Source: Allobosea sp. 67-29
GTDB taxonomy: Bacteria > Pseudomonadota > Alphaproteobacteria > Rhizobiales > Beijerinckiaceae
DNA: 64,000 nt
Assembly: GCF_001898115.1 (NCBI RefSeq)
Contig: NZ_MKSQ01000005.1
Coordinates: 525,236-589,235, forward strand
Reading direction: 5' to 3'
The notes beneath the pieces are model-generated. The model saw only the letters and a program-made list of their open reading frames with translations. It was not told the origin of the DNA and did not search any database. The first letter of the stretch is position 1. Every line of letters starts with the position of its first letter. This document shows, in pieces, positions 1 to 8,885 of the stretch. The translations under genes were made by a program, and so were the position numbers.

Positions 1-1
1 T

Positions 2-67
2 GCCGACCTGCGCGCCTTGCGTGCGGTGGCGCGGCGCATCCTGGGCGGCGTGGACCTCGCCTGGTGA
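2..67 (+). CDS. C-terminal end of an unidentified protein (partial)
   Basis: An open frame enters from the left edge and ends ...ARRILGGVDLAW at a TGA at 65-67. Only about 21 residues are visible, too few to assign a family. Codon use fits the neighbouring genes, and the next gene on the same strand starts about 120 bp later. Confidence 0.4.
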   Translation, partial: ADLRALRAVARRILGGVDLAW

Positions 68-188
68 CGCTTCGGCTGCGACAGCGGCAGGCCTCTCCGC
101 CGGCCACCTGCAAAATGGCCTTTGGGCGCCACCTCGCGGCCGGATACGCTGGTATCGGCGAGAGGTTGAAGGATGGGGCAGGGCGCGA

Positions 189-1067
189 GTGAACAGCCGT
201 CAGATCGAGGTCTTCGCCGCCGTCATGAAAGCCGGGACGGTGTCCCGGGCGGCGGAAATCCTGGGCGTCACCCAGCCCGGCGTCAGCCGCCTCGTCGCGG
301 AGCTCGAGCGATCGCTCGGATTCGCCCTGTTCGATCGGGTGCGCAACCGCATCGTGCCGACACCCGAAGGGCGGACCTTCTTCGCCGAGGTCGAGGCCAA
401 TTTCCGGGGCATGGACAGGCTTCGCGCCAGCGCCGCCCGCATCCGCGACTACGGGGCCGGGCAGCTCAGGGTCGCGACCCTTTCGGCTTTGAGCTCGTCG
501 ATCGTCCCCAACGCCGTGCTGCGCTTCCGCAATCTGCGGCCGGATGCGACAGTCACCCTTATGGTGCTGCCGTCGCGCGACGTTCGCGACGGTGTCGCGT
601 CCGGCATCTACGACATCGGCCTCGCCGCCGACGAGATCGACGTCACCGGGGTGGTCCACCAGGTCTTCGTCCAGCCGCGCGCGCTCTGCGCGATGCCGCT
701 GGGCCATCCGCTTGCCGAGCGCGAGACCATCGGTCCGCACGACCTCTCCGGCATCGACTTCGTCGCCTATGTTCCGGAGGACCGGGCGCGGCAGCGCTTC
801 GACATGATCCTGTCGGAGGCCGGCGCCGCACCGCCGCGCGTCGTCGTCGAGACGATCTATGCCGCGACGGTCTGCGCGCTCGTGGCCGAGGGGGTCGGCG
901 TCGGCCTGGTCAGCCCCTACGCGATCGCGGGGCATGACCAGAGCCGCCTCGTGCTGCGGCCCTTCGAGCCGGCGGTGCAGAGCCGCAGCTTTCTCATCCT
1001 GCCGCCGGACAGGCCGAAATCCCAACTCGTGCGCGACTTCATCGACTGCCTGATGGCGGCGCGCTGA
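189..1067 (+). CDS. LysR-family transcriptional regulator
   Basis: A 292-residue LysR-type regulator. The N-terminal winged helix-turn-helix (residues about 3-62) includes SRAAEILGVTQPGVSRLV and the typical LGFALFDR wing. The rest is the periplasmic-binding-protein-like effector domain. I chose the GTG at 189 because it places the HTH at the usual distance from the N-terminus and has a purine-rich GAAGGATGGGG stretch upstream. The open frame extends back to 21, but that extension has no HTH-family similarity. The same-strand neighbours are a PLP lyase and an amino-acid-binding protein, so a role in control of amino acid (perhaps sulfur amino acid) use is a reasonable inference. Confidence 0.9.
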   Translation: MNSRQIEVFAAVMKAGTVSRAAEILGVTQPGVSRLVAELERSLGFALFDRVRNRIVPTPEGRTFFAEVEANFRGMDRLRASAARIRDYGAGQLRVATLSALSSSIVPNAVLRFRNLRPDATVTLMVLPSRDVRDGVASGIYDIGLAADEIDVTGVVHQVFVQPRALCAMPLGHPLAERETIGPHDLSGIDFVAYVPEDRARQRFDMILSEAGAAPPRVVVETIYAATVCALVAEGVGVGLVSPYAIAGHDQSRLVLRPFEPAVQSRSFLILPPDRPKSQLVRDFIDCLMAAR

Positions 1068-1159
1068 ACCATAACGATCCGGCATCGAGCCATGCCGCGG
1101 GGATGATTGTCGTTTCGATGTTGGGCGCCCGAGTATCGGCCCGACAAGGGAAATCGACG

Positions 1160-2344
1160 ATGCATGACCTGACACTCTGTGTTCACCACCCGGCCGTCGA
1201 CGAGGAAGGCTATGCCTCGCTCGCCGTGCCGACGCACCGCGCCTCGACCATCGTCTATCCCGATGGCGCGAGCTTCATGGCGCGCAAATATCGCGGCTTC
1301 GACGGCTATACCTACGGGCTGCACGGCACCCCGACGACGCGCACGCTCGAAGCGCAACTGACCCAGTTGCACGATGGCATCCGCACCGTGCTGGTGCCGT
1401 CCGGGCAGGCGGCGGTCACCATCGTGATGCTGTCGGTGCTGATGCCCGGCGACAAAGTGCTGATCCCCGATCATGTCTATCCGCCGGTCCGCAGCTTCTG
1501 CGCCGATTATCTGGCCCCGCGCGGCATCGCCTATGGCGTCTACGACCCGCTGATCGGGGCCGGCATCGCCGATCTCGTCGACGAGACCGTCAAGCTGGTC
1601 TGGGTCGAGTCGCCCGGCTCGAACACGATGGAGGTGCAGGACGTGCCCGCCATCGTCGCGGCGGCGAAGGCGAAAGGCGCGCTCGTCGGCTGCGACAATA
1701 CCTGGGCGACGCCGCTGATCTTCAAGCCGCTGCAGCACGGCGCTGATTTTGCCTGCGAGGCGCTGACCAAATATGTCGGCGGCCATTCCGATCTGCTGCT
1801 CGGCTCGATCACCGTCAGCGACATGGCACTGCGCCAGAAACTGAAGGAAACCTTGCGCGGCTTCGGCGTCGGCGTCTCGCCGGACGAATGCCAGCTCGCC
1901 TTGCGCGGCATCGAGACCATGGGCCTGCGTGTCGCCCATATGGGCGGGGTTTCCGAGGATTTCGCCCGCCGGCTCGTCGATCACCCCATGGTCGAGCGCG
2001 TCCTGCATCCGGCCCTGCCGTCCTGCCCCGGTCACGCGGTCTGGAAGCGTGACATGGGGCGCTCCTCGGGTCTGTTCAGCCTCGTGCTGCAGCCGGTCGA
2101 CGACGACGCGATGAGCGCGGCGCTGAGCGCCTTGCGCGTCTTCGCGATCGGCGCCTCCTGGGGCGGTACGCGCAGCCTCGTCGCGCCGCAGGCGATCGCG
2201 CAGGACCGCAGTGCGACCGCCTGGACGGCGAAAGGCCCGCTCCTGCGCATCAGCATCGGGCTCGAGGAGCCGGATGAGCTCTGGGCCGATCTGAGCCGCC
2301 TGCTGTCGGTGCTTGGACAGGCATCCGCGACCAGAGCCGCCTGA
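1160..2344 (+). CDS. Cystathionine beta-lyase-like PLP-dependent Cys/Met metabolism enzyme
   Basis: About 394 residues, the normal length of the Cys/Met-metabolism PLP family (MetC/MetB/MegL). The PLP-binding lysine lies in ALTKYVGGHSD (about K204), the cofactor aspartate in GCDNTWATP, and the N-terminal YTYGLHGTPTTRTLE segment is typical of beta-lyases. Family members cleave cystathionine or related thioethers to homocysteine, pyruvate and ammonia. The ATG at 1160 removes a 19-residue extension that is not family-like. Pairing with the binding protein at 2456 suggests use of an imported sulfur amino acid. MetC and a C-S lyase of another substrate cannot be told apart here. Confidence 0.87.
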   Translation: MHDLTLCVHHPAVDEEGYASLAVPTHRASTIVYPDGASFMARKYRGFDGYTYGLHGTPTTRTLEAQLTQLHDGIRTVLVPSGQAAVTIVMLSVLMPGDKVLIPDHVYPPVRSFCADYLAPRGIAYGVYDPLIGAGIADLVDETVKLVWVESPGSNTMEVQDVPAIVAAAKAKGALVGCDNTWATPLIFKPLQHGADFACEALTKYVGGHSDLLLGSITVSDMALRQKLKETLRGFGVGVSPDECQLALRGIETMGLRVAHMGGVSEDFARRLVDHPMVERVLHPALPSCPGHAVWKRDMGRSSGLFSLVLQPVDDDAMSAALSALRVFAIGASWGGTRSLVAPQAIAQDRSATAWTAKGPLLRISIGLEEPDELWADLSRLLSVLGQASATRAA

Positions 2345-2455
2345 CGGCAAGCGGCAAGGAACCGCAGCGGCCAAGGACACGGCGCGGATACCGCGCCGTG
2401 CGGGGAGGATTTTGCCCGGAGACGGCAATCCAGACACAACGAGGAAGGGGAAGAC

Positions 2456-3481
2456 ATGATGAGATCGTTACGAGCCTTGGCCGCCTTGGCCTTCCTGGCC
2501 GCGCTGTGTGCGCCCGCGGCGGCGCAGACCAGCCCCACGCTGGCGAAGATCCGCGAGCGCGGTGAACTGATCTGCGGCAGCAGCCCCGGCGTCGCCGGCT
2601 TCTCGATCCAGGATGCGACCGGGCGCTGGAACGGCTTCGATACCGATATCTGCCGGGCGCTGGCAGCCGCGATCTTCGACGATCAGGACAAGATCAAGTT
2701 CATTCCGCTGAGCTCCAAGGACCGGCTCATCGCGCTGCAGGCGGGCGAGATCGATGTGCTGCCGCGCACCACGACCTGGACGCTCTCGCGCAACCTCAGC
2801 CAGGGCGTCACCTTCACGACCGTCAACTACTACGACGGCCAGGGCTTCATGGTGCCGAAGAAGCTCGGCGTGACCAGTGCGAGCAAGCTCGACGGCGCCT
2901 CGATCTGCGTGGCCCAGGGCACGACCAGCGAGCTCAACCTCGCCGACTATTTCCGGCGCAACCGGATGAAATACGAGGTCGCGGCGTTCGGCACGGCCGA
3001 GGAAGCGCTGAAGGCCTATGAATCCGGCCGCTGCGACGCCTACACGACGGACATCTCCTCGCTCTCCGCCGTTCGTCTCAAGCTTCAGGACATCGACAAC
3101 CACGTCATCCTGCCCGACGTGATCTCGAAGGAGCCGCTCGGCCCCTGGGTGCGCACCGGCGACGAAGGCTGGTTCAACCTCGTGCGCTTCACCGTGCTCG
3201 CCCTCGTCAACGCCGAGGAGCTGGGCGTGACCAAGGCCAATGTCCGGGAGATGCTCAAATCCGACAATCCCGAGATCAAGCGCTTCCTCGGGCTGGAGGG
3301 AAAGTTCGGCGAGGCGCTCGGGCTGACGAATGACTGGACGGTGCGCATGATAGCCGCCGTCGGCAATTACGGCGAGAGCTTCGACCGGTATCTTGGCAAG
3401 GGCTCGCGCCTCGGCCTCGAGCGAGGTCCCAACGCGCTCTGGACGAATGGCGGCCTGCAATACGCGCCGCCTTTCCGCTGA
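2456..3481 (+). CDS. Amino-acid ABC transporter periplasmic binding protein (AapJ/BztA-like)
   Basis: A 341-residue solute-binding protein of family 3. A signal peptide (about residues 1-24, ending APAAAQ) is followed by the ligand domain: IRERGELICGSSPGVAGFS, the GFDTDICRALAAAIF motif, and LIALQAGEIDVLPRTTTWT. These match general L-amino-acid binding proteins of the AapJ/BztA type. A GGAAGGGGA ribosome-binding site precedes the ATG. No aapQMP-type permease or ATPase follows, so the gene is an orphan that must use membrane components encoded elsewhere. A hairpin terminator follows directly. Confidence 0.9.
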   Translation: MMRSLRALAALAFLAALCAPAAAQTSPTLAKIRERGELICGSSPGVAGFSIQDATGRWNGFDTDICRALAAAIFDDQDKIKFIPLSSKDRLIALQAGEIDVLPRTTTWTLSRNLSQGVTFTTVNYYDGQGFMVPKKLGVTSASKLDGASICVAQGTTSELNLADYFRRNRMKYEVAAFGTAEEALKAYESGRCDAYTTDISSLSAVRLKLQDIDNHVILPDVISKEPLGPWVRTGDEGWFNLVRFTVLALVNAEELGVTKANVREMLKSDNPEIKRFLGLEGKFGEALGLTNDWTVRMIAAVGNYGESFDRYLGKGSRLGLERGPNALWTNGGLQYAPPFR

Positions 3482-3497
3482 AGCACCGCGCCGCACC

Positions 3498-3521
3498 GCC
3501 CGCCGGCATGAGCCGGCGGGC
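3498..3521. terminator. Perfect 10-bp hairpin between convergent genes
   Basis: GCCCGCCGGC, loop ATGA, GCCGGCGGGC. It lies between the stop of the rightward binding-protein gene and the stop of the leftward ATPase gene, so it can serve both. The T-tract is weak (GACTTTC on the plus strand). Confidence 0.65.
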
Positions 3522-3526
3522 GACTT

Positions 3527-4321
3527 TCAGTCGATGCCGGCGCCGCCGCTCCCGGGCTCCGTCTCGACGAGATATTCGATGTGCCGGCGTCCGGACGCGC
3601 CGCTCCCGATCGCGACCGAGACGCCGAAGATGCGCTGGATCGCGTTCGGCGTCAGCACGGTGTCGGGCGGTCCCGCCGCCTGCAGCCGGCCCTCGTGCAG
3701 CAGCGCGATCTCGTCGCAGAACATCGCTGCGAGATTGAGGTCGTGCAGCGCCATGATGCAGGTGATGCCGAGCCGGCGTACCAGGCCGAGGATCGCGAGT
3801 TGGTGGCGGATGTCGAGGTGGTTGGTCGGCTCGTCGAGGATCAGCTCGCTCGGCTCCTGGGCGAGCGCGCGCGCGATATGGACCCGCTGGCGCTCGCCGC
3901 CGGACAGCGTGTGCCAGGGCTGGTCGTGGCGGTCCGCCAGGCCGACGCGCTCCAGCGCCTGGTTCACGGCCGCCTCGTCCTGGCCGTTCCAGGAGGCGAG
4001 CGCGGTCCGGTGCGGCGTGCGGCCGAGGCGGACCACGTCGCAGACGCAGAGCTGGATGTCGGTCGTCGCCTGTTGCTCGACGAAGGCGAGGCGCCGCGCC
4101 AGCCTGCGCCGGGGCACGCCGGCGATGTCCTGCCCGTCGAGCGTGACGACGCCGCTCGCGACGTTGCGCAGCCGGCAGAGCAGCCGCAGCAGGCTGGATT
4201 TGCCGGAGCCGTTCGGGCCGATCAGCCCGAGCACCCGCCCGGGGGCGGCCTGCAGCGTCACCCCGTCGACGATCATCCGGCCGGCGGCGCCCCAGCGCGC
4301 CTCTCGTGTGGCGAGCGTCAT
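3527..4321 (-). CDS. FecE/BtuD-type ABC transporter ATP-binding protein
   Basis: A 264-residue ATPase for an iron-siderophore/B12-type importer. Walker A GPNGSGKSS is at about 35-43, the signature LSGGERQRVHIARAL near 138, Walker B LILDEPTNHLD near 158, and the switch histidine in MALHDLN. The start ATG (4321) overlaps the stop of the permease gene by 4 nt (ATGA), showing translational coupling. It is the last gene of the riboswitch-controlled operon that starts at 6404. The riboswitch makes a corrinoid the most likely cargo. Cobalt or siderophore uptake is possible but less supported. Confidence 0.9.
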   Translation of the reverse strand: MTLATREARWGAAGRMIVDGVTLQAAPGRVLGLIGPNGSGKSSLLRLLCRLRNVASGVVTLDGQDIAGVPRRRLARRLAFVEQQATTDIQLCVCDVVRLGRTPHRTALASWNGQDEAAVNQALERVGLADRHDQPWHTLSGGERQRVHIARALAQEPSELILDEPTNHLDIRHQLAILGLVRRLGITCIMALHDLNLAAMFCDEIALLHEGRLQAAGPPDTVLTPNAIQRIFGVSVAIGSGASGRRHIEYLVETEPGSGGAGID

Positions 4322-5361
4322 GCCGGCAGCCGTGCGCGATGGAGGATGATCGCGAAGACCGGCGCGCCGAACAGCGCGGTGACGACGCCGATCGGCAGGA
4401 TCTGCTGCGGGATCAGCACGCGGGACAGGATGTCGGCGAGGATCATGAAGATCGCGCCGACGACGAGGCAGGCTGGCAGCAAGCGAGCATGGCCGGAGCC
4501 TACGAGGAAGCGCGCGGCATGGGGAATGATCAGCCCGACGAAGCCGACGGTGCCGACGATAGAGACCATGACCGCGGTCATCACCGCCGTCGTCGCGAAG
4601 AGCACGACCTTGACCCGCGTCACCGCGACGCCGAGGGAGGCGGCGGCATCGACGCCGAAGGCGAAGGCGTCCAGCACCTTGGCGTGCAGCATGCAGATGG
4701 CGAAGCCGAGGACGGCGACCGGCGCCGCGATCCACAGATCCGGCCAGCGCACGCCGCCAAAATTGCCGAGAAGCCAGAACATCACGCCCCTGGCCTGCTC
4801 GGCGCTGGCAAGCGTCGTCACGATCGTGGCGGTCGCCGCGTTGAAGATCTGAGAGGTGGCGACCCCGGCGAGGATGACGCGGTCGCTCGCTCCACCGGCC
4901 CCGGCCGCCAGCATTGCGACCACCGCCAGCGCTGCGCAGGAGCCGATGAAGGCGCCGGCCGAGACCGTCAGCGTCGTTCCGCCGATCCCGACGCCGAGGA
5001 TCAGCACCGCGACGGCGCCCGTCGAGGCGCCGGCGGAGATGCCGAGGACGTATGGCTCCGCCAGCGGGTTGCGCAGCAACGCTTGCAGGATGGCGCCCGA
5101 AAGTGCCAGCGCCCCGCCGCACAGCCCGGCCATCAGCGCCCGGCTGAGCCGATAGTCGAAAATGACGCCCTGCTCGATCGCGCCGACCGGGAAGTCGAGC
5201 GCGAAGAGTCCGTTCGCCAGCGCTTCCAGCGCGGTGCGGAGCGGAATCCGCATCTCGCCGATCGTGACCGCCAGCGCCACCGCGAGGATCAGCGCGATCA
5301 GCGCCGCCAGCGCGATGACGATGCGTGCCGGCCAGTTCGGCTCGTGGACGGCGTGGCTCAC
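4318..5361 (-). CDS. FecCD/BtuC-family ABC transporter permease
   Basis: A 347-residue polytopic inner-membrane protein with nine to ten hydrophobic segments and the FecCD-family features LSRALMAGLCGGALALSGAI, LRNPLAEPYVLGISAGAS and VGFVGLIIPHAARFLVG. It forms the dimeric channel through which the binding protein at 5358-6404 delivers substrate. It overlaps both neighbours by 4 nt. The leader riboswitch and gene order (binding protein, permease, ATPase) fit a BtuFCD-like corrinoid importer. Confidence 0.9.
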   Translation of the reverse strand: MSHAVHEPNWPARIVIALAALIALILAVALAVTIGEMRIPLRTALEALANGLFALDFPVGAIEQGVIFDYRLSRALMAGLCGGALALSGAILQALLRNPLAEPYVLGISAGASTGAVAVLILGVGIGGTTLTVSAGAFIGSCAALAVVAMLAAGAGGASDRVILAGVATSQIFNAATATIVTTLASAEQARGVMFWLLGNFGGVRWPDLWIAAPVAVLGFAICMLHAKVLDAFAFGVDAAASLGVAVTRVKVVLFATTAVMTAVMVSIVGTVGFVGLIIPHAARFLVGSGHARLLPACLVVGAIFMILADILSRVLIPQQILPIGVVTALFGAPVFAIILHRARLPA

Positions 5362-6404
5362 GGTGCGAGGCCGAAGCCGGCGATCGCCCGGGCGAGCGTC
5401 TCGATCCCGTCCACCGTGTCGAGGCCGGCGCGGGTCGCGCCGACATCCAGCACCACGATGCGGTTCTTCTTGACCGCGTCGAGCTTGCTCGCGACGGGGT
5501 CGGTCCGCAGGAACGCCAGCTTCTTCTCAATGTCGTCGGCCGGAAAGCGCCGGCGGTCCATCCGGACGGCGACGATCACCGCCGGGTTGGCGGCGGCGAT
5601 GCTCTCCCAGCCGACGAGTGGCCATTCCTCATTGGTGGTGATGACGTTGCGCGCGCCGAGCTTCGACAGGATGTAGGCGGGCACGCCGTTGCGGCCAGCC
5701 ATGAAGGCGTCGCCCTTGATGTCCTTGCTCGAGAACCAGACGACGACCGGCGCGTCTTTGGCCTTGAGATCGGCCACGGCCCGGACGGCCCTGGCCTCGC
5801 GCGCCTGGAGTTCGGCGATCAGGGCTTCCGCTCTGTCCGACACGTCGAAGATCTGGCCGAACTCGCGAATGTTGCGATAGACGAGCTCCATCGTGAACAT
5901 CCGGGTGCGCACGCCGTCGCCGCCGCCGGAGTTGTCCTTGCCGACGCAGTCCGTCGGAGACACGTAGGTCGGCACCTTCACCTGCGCGAACTGGTCGCGC
6001 TTGCCGACGATGCCGTTGGGCCCGACATGCCATTCGAACATCGCGGTGACGAGGTCGGGCTGCCGGGCCAACACCGCCTCGAAGCTCGGGTCGTTGTCGG
6101 CCAGGCGCTTCACCTTGGCGTCGATCGCCTGATAGGGCTTGGCGACGGGCGAGAACCAGACCGCGGTACCGACGACCCGGTCGCCGAGGCCGAGCGCGTA
6201 GAGGATTTCCGTCTGCGTCTGGCCGATCGCGACGACGCGCTGCGGCGCGACATTGAAGGTGATGGTCTCGCGGCAGTTTTCCAGCGTCAGAGGGTATTTC
6301 GTCGGCGCCGCGGCGGCCGTGCCCGCGGCCAGCGCGCCGAGCAGCGCGGCGGCCGGGAGGCGAAGCAGGTGATGGAACGGGCGCGCAGCCGACATCGGCG
6401 TCAT
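5358..6404 (-). CDS. BtuF/FecB-like ABC transporter substrate-binding protein
   Basis: A periplasmic binding protein of about 348 residues. After a signal peptide (about 1-32, ending AGTAAAAP) comes the helical-backbone TroA/BtuF fold: LTLENCRETITF, PQRVVAIGQTQTEILYALGLGDRVVGT, and a C-terminal half ending VVLDVGATRAGLDTVDGIE. ATG at 6404 and ATG at 6395 are both possible; the second has a weak GGAT motif upstream. It is the first gene after the cobalamin riboswitch, which supports corrinoid binding. Similar N-termini occur in proteins annotated as F420-0 transporter binding proteins, so that label is a possible alternative. Confidence 0.85.
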   Translation of the reverse strand: MTPMSAARPFHHLLRLPAAALLGALAAGTAAAAPTKYPLTLENCRETITFNVAPQRVVAIGQTQTEILYALGLGDRVVGTAVWFSPVAKPYQAIDAKVKRLADNDPSFEAVLARQPDLVTAMFEWHVGPNGIVGKRDQFAQVKVPTYVSPTDCVGKDNSGGGDGVRTRMFTMELVYRNIREFGQIFDVSDRAEALIAELQAREARAVRAVADLKAKDAPVVVWFSSKDIKGDAFMAGRNGVPAYILSKLGARNVITTNEEWPLVGWESIAAANPAVIVAVRMDRRRFPADDIEKKLAFLRTDPVASKLDAVKKNRIVVLDVGATRAGLDTVDGIETLARAIAGFGLAP

Positions 6405-6407
6405 CCA

Positions 6408-6428
6408 AAATGTTACAATGTTGCATTT
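6408..6428 (-). promoter_or_regulatory. Zur-like palindrome next to the importer start codon
   Basis: AAATG-N2-ACA-N-TGT-N2-CATTT, symmetric at 16 of 20 non-central positions. It resembles the Zur operator (AAATGTTATA-type half sites). It lies 3 nt upstream of the ATG at 6404, well downstream of the riboswitch, and is markedly AT-rich against the local background. Binding by a Fur/Zur-family repressor is inference. Confidence 0.5.
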
Positions 6429-6619
6429 CCGATAGAATGCGCGGCGGGCAGCCGTCAAGCCGCGCCGAGCGGCCTGGGTTGTGGTCTTCGTGAACATGGA
6501 TTTCATCGCTCCCCGAGATGACGGCCGGGGTCGCGCTGGGCATGTGGGGCGGAGTGCCGGCCACAAGGACCGCCATCGACTCACAGGCTCCGGAACACCC
6601 CGTCCGAAAGACGTCTTCG

Positions 6620-6815
6620 ACGACCGGGGCAGGTCTCCTGGCTCGCGGGTCGGTGCCGGTTCCGCCCGGCCTTCCCGGCGCAGAGCGCCAGTGGACGATG
6701 GACGGAGAGCTCGCCGCTTACAGTTGCGGGGGCAGCTTCGGCTTCGGCGCATGGCGCCTCACCGAATTCCCTCTTAGCTCCGGGAGCAACCCGGAGAACC
6801 TCGATCGCGGCCAGC
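6620..6815 (-). promoter_or_regulatory. Cobalamin (B12) riboswitch
   Basis: Read on the minus strand, the conserved core is unmistakable. The B12 box GCTGCCCCCGCAACTGTAAG lies at about 6717-6736. It is preceded by GAATTCGGTGAGGCGCC and GCCGAAGCCGAA, and followed by the 3-prime conserved GAGCCAGGAGACCTGCC (about 6629-6645). Exact P1 stem ends are approximate. It lies about 220 nt upstream of the importer start at 6404 and on the same strand, so B12 should repress the importer. No gene lies in 6429-6852; the riboswitch occupies most of it. Confidence 0.95.
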
Positions 6816-6852
6816 CTATCCAGCCGGGCCGCGCCGTCAAGGGCTGTGAGCC

Positions 6853-8085
6853 TCAGCCGGCCCGCAGCAGGAAGAGGCCGACATCGATGCTCCTGGCGCG
6901 GAAGCCGGCCTCGCAATAGCAGAGGTAGAATTCCCACAGCCGGCGAAACCCGTCGTCGAAGCCGAGCGGGGCGATCTCATTCCAGCGCTCGAGAAACCGG
7001 CGGCGCCATTCGCGCAGCGTCAGAGCATAGCTGTCGCCGAAGCGGAACGGCGCGTCCATGCGCAGCCCGGCCGCTTGAGCCTGCGCGTCGAGGGCCGCGA
7101 CGGAGGGCAGGCAGCCCCCCGGAAAGATATAGCGCTGGATGAAGTCCGTCCCCGACTGGTAGCTCTCGAACAGGGCTTCGTCGATGGTGATCGCCTGCAG
7201 CACGATTCGGCCTCCGGGGCGTAGCGTGCTGTTCAGTCTGGCGAAGTAGCCCGGCCAGTAGGCGCGGCCGACCGCCTCGATCATCTCGATGGAAACGATG
7301 CGGTCGAACTGACCGGTGATGTCGCGGTAATCCTGCAGGCGCAGCTCCACCCGTTCGGCAAGGCCCGCCTCGGCGATCCGGCGCTGCGCGAAGGCGAGCT
7401 GGGCCGGCGAGAGCGTCACCGCCGTGACGCGGCAGCCTCGCTGCGCCAGCCGCTCGGCGAGGGCGCCCCAGCCGCAGCCGATCTCGAGCACGTGCTCGCC
7501 CCCCTTGAGGGCGAGCATCTCGATGATCCGGTCGAGCTTGTCCTGCTGGGCCGCCTCGAGGCTTTGCGTCGGCGCGGTGTAGAGCGCGGAGGAATAGGTC
7601 ATGCTGGCGTCGAGCCAGTGGCCGTAGAACGCATTGCCGAGGTCGTAATGGGCCGGGATGTTGCGGCGGCTGCCGGCGCGGCTGTTGGCGTTGCGCCAGT
7701 GCCGCAGCCGGTTGAGGAGCCGCGCCGGCCAGGTTCCGGAGACGAGCGCGCGCAGCGTCGCATCGTTGCGGGCCCCCAGCTCGATCAGCGCGGTCAGGTC
7801 CGGGGTAGTGAAATCGCCGTCGCGATAGGCATGGGCCAGGCCGACATCGCCATCGAGCAGCAGGCGGCGCATGGCGCGCCAGCGCCGCAGCACCATCATG
7901 GCCTGCGGACCCGGCAGCGAGCCGCCGCTCGACAGCCGCTCGCCCTCCGGCGTGACGACATGCAGCCGGCCGATCGCGATGCGCGCCAGCAGCTGCCGCA
8001 GGAACCAGCGCGAGAGCCCGAGGCCGCTTGGCAGCGCAAGGGCGGCATCCTTTGCCGGCGCATGATCGGTTTCGGGTAATGTCAT
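6853..8085 (-). CDS. cfa: Cyclopropane-fatty-acyl-phospholipid synthase family methyltransferase
   Basis: A 410-residue SAM-dependent methyltransferase that methylates cis-unsaturated acyl chains in membrane phospholipids. Motifs: the NIPAHYDLGNAFYGHWLD entry, the SAM-binding VLEIGCGWGALAERLAQRG, then SIEMIEAVG and the FIQRYIFPGGCLPS active-site region typical of Cfa. The ATG at 8085 overlaps the upstream DUF1365 gene by 4 nt. It is the third gene of a leftward operon (10222 to 6853) driven by a putative RpoE-type promoter at 10255-10284. Products could be cyclopropane or methylated/furan fatty acids; the sequence alone does not decide. Confidence 0.92.
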   Translation of the reverse strand: MTLPETDHAPAKDAALALPSGLGLSRWFLRQLLARIAIGRLHVVTPEGERLSSGGSLPGPQAMMVLRRWRAMRRLLLDGDVGLAHAYRDGDFTTPDLTALIELGARNDATLRALVSGTWPARLLNRLRHWRNANSRAGSRRNIPAHYDLGNAFYGHWLDASMTYSSALYTAPTQSLEAAQQDKLDRIIEMLALKGGEHVLEIGCGWGALAERLAQRGCRVTAVTLSPAQLAFAQRRIAEAGLAERVELRLQDYRDITGQFDRIVSIEMIEAVGRAYWPGYFARLNSTLRPGGRIVLQAITIDEALFESYQSGTDFIQRYIFPGGCLPSVAALDAQAQAAGLRMDAPFRFGDSYALTLREWRRRFLERWNEIAPLGFDDGFRRLWEFYLCYCEAGFRARSIDVGLFLLRAG

Positions 8086-8885
8086 CGCTGCATCGATCCT
8101 TTCGGATGAGGTGCCGAGATCTGTGCCGGGCTAAACGGCTGCGCCGGCGGCGCGGGGTGCGGCCACCACGGAATCCGCTTCGCCAGGAGCCTTAGCGCAT
8201 GCCAGTGGATGGCGGCCGTGACCTTCAGGGTCAGAAGCGGATGGGTCGCGAGCAGGCGCAGCAGCGTCGCATCGTCGAGCCTGCGGCGCGTGCCGCTCAG
8301 CACCGCCGCGATCAGGCGCCCACCGGCGTCGTGGCCGTCGATGGCGACGCAGACCTGCTCTCCGGGAGGCTCGACCCGGAAGGCGTAGCGCATCGAAAGT
8401 CCCATGAACGGCGAGACGTGAAAACGCTTCTGCGCCTCCTGCCGCAGCGGCCGCGCGCCGGACCCGGCCGGCGCGACATAGCTGTGCGTCTCGCCGAAGG
8501 TGTTGTGCACCTCGTAGACGGTCGCGCGCAGCTCCCCGTCGCTGGCGTAGCAGAAATAGGTGCTCAGCGGGTTGAAGGCATAGCCGAGGATGCGCGGCAT
8601 GGTCAGCAGCCTGGCCGTGGCGCCGTCCCAGTCGATGCCGGCGGCCGCCAGGACTTCGGCGAGCTGCGCCTTCAGCGGCCGTCCGCTGCCGTCGCCGTAA
8701 TCGGCGTCGCGGAAGGCGTAGAGATTGAAACGATTGCGCGAGAACAGGCGCGAGCCCCCGGCGATGGCGTCGATCTCGTCGAGATCGAGCAGCATCCAGA
8801 AGACGCGATAGGCCAGGGCGTGCGGCTTCGGACGGAAGCGATGATGCCGGACCCTGCCGACATAGAGGGCGGAGGCGATGCTCAT
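8082..8885 (-). CDS. DUF1365 family protein (COG3496)
   Basis: About 267 residues starting MSIASALYVGRVRHHRF, with the family motifs HALAYRVFWMLLDLDE, FSRNRFNLYAFRDADYGDG, LGYAFNPLSTYFCY and VYEVHNTFGETHSY. The biochemical function is not established. Family members co-occur with COG2907 flavoproteins and Cfa enzymes in RpoE-ChrR regulons; from memory, the Rhodobacter sphaeroides member (RSP1090) is needed for full singlet-oxygen signalling. Four-nt overlaps on both sides place it in the same operon as its neighbours. Confidence 0.88.
   Translation of the reverse strand: MSIASALYVGRVRHHRFRPKPHALAYRVFWMLLDLDEIDAIAGGSRLFSRNRFNLYAFRDADYGDGSGRPLKAQLAEVLAAAGIDWDGATARLLTMPRILGYAFNPLSTYFCYASDGELRATVYEVHNTFGETHSYVAPAGSGARPLRQEAQKRFHVSPFMGLSMRYAFRVEPPGEQVCVAIDGHDAGGRLIAAVLSGTRRRLDDATLLRLLATHPLLTLKVTAAIHWHALRLLAKRIPWWPHPAPPAQPFSPAQISAPHPKGSMQR

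Noticed and set aside
21-188. N-terminal extension of the first LysR gene
   Set aside because: The extension is not LysR-like and overlaps the end of the preceding partial gene; GTG 189 gives the standard N-terminus.
4306-5676. Long plus-strand frame opposite the FecCD permease
   Set aside because: Arginine/aspartate-rich shadow translation; the minus-strand permease and its 4-nt overlaps are unambiguous.
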